From an uncultured Lachnospiraceae bacterium (GTDB taxonomy: Bacteria > Bacillota > Clostridia > Lachnospirales > Lachnospiraceae), in assembly GCA_910588895.1 (NCBI GenBank), contig CAJUSS010000171.1, positions 1 through 6,612 of the forward strand: DNA of 6,612 bases. Direction: 5' to 3'. Below are positions 4,373 to 6,612 of this stretch, piece after piece (the first letter of the stretch is position 1; every line of letters begins with the position of its first letter). A model generated the notes under the pieces. That model saw only the letters and a list, made by a program, of their open reading frames with translations. It searched no databases and was not told the origin of the DNA. Both the position numbers and the translations under genes were made by a program.

Positions 4373-6612
4373 TCACTCTGCCTTATAGACATCCACCAGC
4401 TTCTTCAGATAAGCATATCTGGCCTTGGATTCAGCCTCGTTCTTCGCGAACAGCTTCGCTGCTCTCTCCGGATTCTTCATGGCCAGGGACAGATAACGCA
4501 CCTCGCCCTTCAGATAATCCTGGTAGCCTTCCATCTTCGGCTCCTTGCTGTCTAAGGAGAACTTGTTCTCAGCAGCCGGATTGAAGCGGAACAGATGCCA
4601 GTAGCCGCATTCCACAGCCAGCTTCTCCTCGGTCTGTGCCTTTGCCATGCCCTTCTTGATCCCGTGGTTGATACAAGGAGCGTATGCGATGATCAGGGAC
4701 GGACCCGGATAAGCCTCTGCCTCTGAGATGGCCTTAACGGTCTGTGCATAGTCAGCGCCCATGGAGATCTGTGCTACATAAACATAGCCATAGCTCATGG
4801 CGATGGAAGCCATATCTTTCTTCTTCACTTCCTTACCGCCTGCAGCGAACTGAGCCACAGCGCCGGTAGGCGTAGCCTTGGAGGACTGTCCGCCGGTATT
4901 GGAGTAGACCTCGGTATCGTATACCATGATGTTGATATCCTTGCCGGATGCCAGCACGTGGTCCACACCGCCGAAGCCGATATCATAAGCCCATCCGTCG
5001 CCGCCGAACACCCACTGGGACTTCTTGGCTAAGAAATCCTTGTTCTTTACGATATCCTGGCAGATGGGGCAGTCGCAGCCTTCTAATGCAGCCACTAACT
5101 TGTCGGTAGCATCGCCGTTGGTCGCGCCTACATTGTAGGTGTCTAACCACTCCTTGCAGGCAGCCTTCATTTCGTCGGAAGCCTTATCGGAAGCCATCAC
5201 GGACTCCACCTTTGCCTGTAAGCCTTCGCGGATCGCGTTCTGTGCCAGCAGCATGCCGTAACCGAACTCTGCGTTATCCTCGAACAGGGAGTTGCTCCAT
5301 GCAGGACCCTGGCCCTTTGCGTTCACAGTGTAAGGTGTGGACGGTGAGGAATTGCCCCAGATCGAGGAACAGCCTGTTGCGTTGGCGATATACATCCTGT
5401 CGCCGAAGAGCTGGGTGATCAGCTTTGCATATGGGGTCTCGCCGCAGCCTGCGCAGGCGCCGGAGAACTCAAGCAGGGGCTGCTTGAACTGGGAGCCCTT
5501 AACGGTGTTAGGTTTAAACTTCGCGACGATCTCTTCCTTGACCCCTAAGGACTGGCCAAAGTCGAACACCGGCTGCTCGTCCAGATGATCGGCCAGCTTG
5601 TCCATGGTCAGAGCCTTGTTGCCCTTCATGCCTGGGCAGACGTTCGCACAGGAGCCGCATCCGGTACAGTCGAGAGCGGAGACGGTCATGGAGAACTTGT
5701 AGCCGGGCATACCGGTCATATCCTTCATCAGCATCCCTTCGGGAGCCTTGGCGGCTTCATCAGCGGTCATAGCTACCGGACGGATGACTGCGTGCGGACA
5801 AACATAAGAACAGAAGTTACACTGGATACAGTTATCCGGGTTCCATACCGGAACGTTCACAGCGATACCGCGCTTCTCATATGCGGCGGAGCCGGAAGGT
5901 GTGGAGCCGTCCACATACTCGTTGAAAGCGGATACAGGCAGGGTGTTGCCTTCCTGTGCGGAGACCTTGGTCTGGATGTTGTTGACGAAATCCACAACGT
6001 CCTTGCGGCCATCGGTCACTACCTTATAATCTAAGCCTTCATCCTTGGCATCCTTCCAGGAATCCGGTACGTTCACCTCGTGGACATTCTTCGCGCCGGC
6101 ATCGATCGCGGCCCAGTTCTTTTCCACAACGTCCTGTCCCTTACGGCCGTAGCTCTTCTGCGCGGCGTCCTTCATCAGCTGGTTCGCCTTCTCTGCCGGG
6201 ATGATCCCGGTCAGCTCGAAGAATGCGGACTGTAAGATCGTGTTGATACGGGTGGGGCCCATGCCGGTCTCGATACCGATCTTCACACCGTCGATGGTAT
6301 AGAATTTGATCTTGTGATCGGCGATGAACTTCTTCACCTGGCCTGGCAGATGCTGCTCTAACTCCTCCTCGGACCATGGGCAGTTCAGCAGGAAGGTACC
6401 GCCGTCCACTAATTCCTGTACCATGTTGTACTTGCGGATATAAGCCGGGTTATGGCAAGCCACAAAATCAGCCTTGTGGATCAGGTAGGTGGACTTGATC
6501 GGGGTATGGCCGAAACGTAAGTGGGACATGGTCACACCGCCGGACTTCTTGGAGTCGTAATCAAAATATGCCTGTGCATACATATCGGTGTTGTCGCCGA
6601 TGATCTTGATGG
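4373..6612 (-). CDS. nifJ: Pyruvate:ferredoxin (flavodoxin) oxidoreductase, C-terminal part
   Basis: The enzyme oxidises pyruvate with coenzyme A to acetyl-CoA and CO2 and passes two electrons to ferredoxin, using thiamine diphosphate and three [4Fe-4S] clusters in the cytoplasm; in anaerobes it feeds acetate, butyrate and hydrogen production. About 745 of the usual 1,170-1,200 residues are present. The frame stays open to the right edge (reading IKIIGDNTD before MYAQAYF), so the methionine at 6583 is not the start. Numbering from it: the gamma-type domain with MSHLRFGHTPIKST (19-32); the EKR-type linker near 131-173; ferredoxin clusters with cysteines 252, 255, 258, 262 and 306, 309, 312, 316; the proximal cluster with C377, C380, C405 and C637; and the thiamine-binding GDGWAYDIGFGG (528-539) with DTEVYSNTGGQSSKATPTGA (556-575). 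All expected cofactor ligands within this portion are intact. An additional CDCPIC group (C503, C505, C508) precedes the thiamine motif. It stops 176 bases from the convergent neighbour. Confidence 0.97.
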   Translation of the reverse strand, partial: IKIIGDNTDMYAQAYFDYDSKKSGGVTMSHLRFGHTPIKSTYLIHKADFVACHNPAYIRKYNMVQELVDGGTFLLNCPWSEEELEQHLPGQVKKFIADHKIKFYTIDGVKIGIETGMGPTRINTILQSAFFELTGIIPAEKANQLMKDAAQKSYGRKGQDVVEKNWAAIDAGAKNVHEVNVPDSWKDAKDEGLDYKVVTDGRKDVVDFVNNIQTKVSAQEGNTLPVSAFNEYVDGSTPSGSAAYEKRGIAVNVPVWNPDNCIQCNFCSYVCPHAVIRPVAMTADEAAKAPEGMLMKDMTGMPGYKFSMTVSALDCTGCGSCANVCPGMKGNKALTMDKLADHLDEQPVFDFGQSLGVKEEIVAKFKPNTVKGSQFKQPLLEFSGACAGCGETPYAKLITQLFGDRMYIANATGCSSIWGNSSPSTPYTVNAKGQGPAWSNSLFEDNAEFGYGMLLAQNAIREGLQAKVESVMASDKASDEMKAACKEWLDTYNVGATNGDATDKLVAALEGCDCPICQDIVKNKDFLAKKSQWVFGGDGWAYDIGFGGVDHVLASGKDINIMVYDTEVYSNTGGQSSKATPTGAVAQFAAGGKEVKKKDMASIAMSYGYVYVAQISMGADYAQTVKAISEAEAYPGPSLIIAYAPCINHGIKKGMAKAQTEEKLAVECGYWHLFRFNPAAENKFSLDSKEPKMEGYQDYLKGEVRYLSLAMKNPERAAKLFAKNEAESKARYAYLKKLVDVYKAE

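Noticed and set aside
6581..6583. Methionine at 6583 as the nifJ start
   Set aside because: The frame continues upstream to the window edge with family-typical sequence (KIIGDNTD), so this is an internal residue.

Overview
The window looks like chromosomal DNA of an anaerobic Firmicute, most likely a Lachnospiraceae-type gut clostridium (Enterocloster/Hungatella/Lachnoclostridium-like). This rests on three things: a clostridial-style single-chain pyruvate:ferredoxin oxidoreductase, a secreted protein with the tryptophan/glycine-rich cell-wall-binding repeats common in that family, and strong AGGAGG-type ribosome binding sites. The genus is an inference; no rRNA or other marker gene is present.

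Layout, left to right. Positions 1-2530 hold a minus-strand operon. Its first gene encodes a two-helix membrane protein with a coiled-coil tail (1772-2530, tentatively XpaC-like). The second encodes a membrane-anchored protein combining a solute-binding-like domain with a von Willebrand A domain that has an intact MIDAS (64-1752). A third reading frame appears to start in a 4-base GTGA overlap with the second gene's stop codon and runs off the left edge. Positions 2531-2930 are a divergent regulatory region with candidate promoters in both directions, GATC sites in close phase, and only doubtful small ORFs. Positions 2931-3152 encode a 73-residue two-helix membrane protein. Positions 3153-3333 are dense in inverted and direct repeats. 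Positions 3334-4197 encode a secreted cell-wall-binding-repeat protein with an unassigned C-terminal domain. Positions 4198-4372 separate convergent genes and hold a compound bidirectional terminator and a second perfect hairpin. Positions 4373-6612 hold the C-terminal two thirds of nifJ on the minus strand; its 5' end lies beyond the right edge.

The nifJ product belongs to central energy metabolism and has no evident link to its neighbours. The left operon looks like an envelope-associated module in which an extracytoplasmic VWA/solute-binding protein may work with the coiled-coil membrane protein, but its function is unknown. The least explained items are that operon, the GATC richness of the non-coding DNA, and the repeat cluster upstream of the cell-wall-binding protein. 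I see no convincing CRISPR array, RNA gene, insertion sequence or phage gene.
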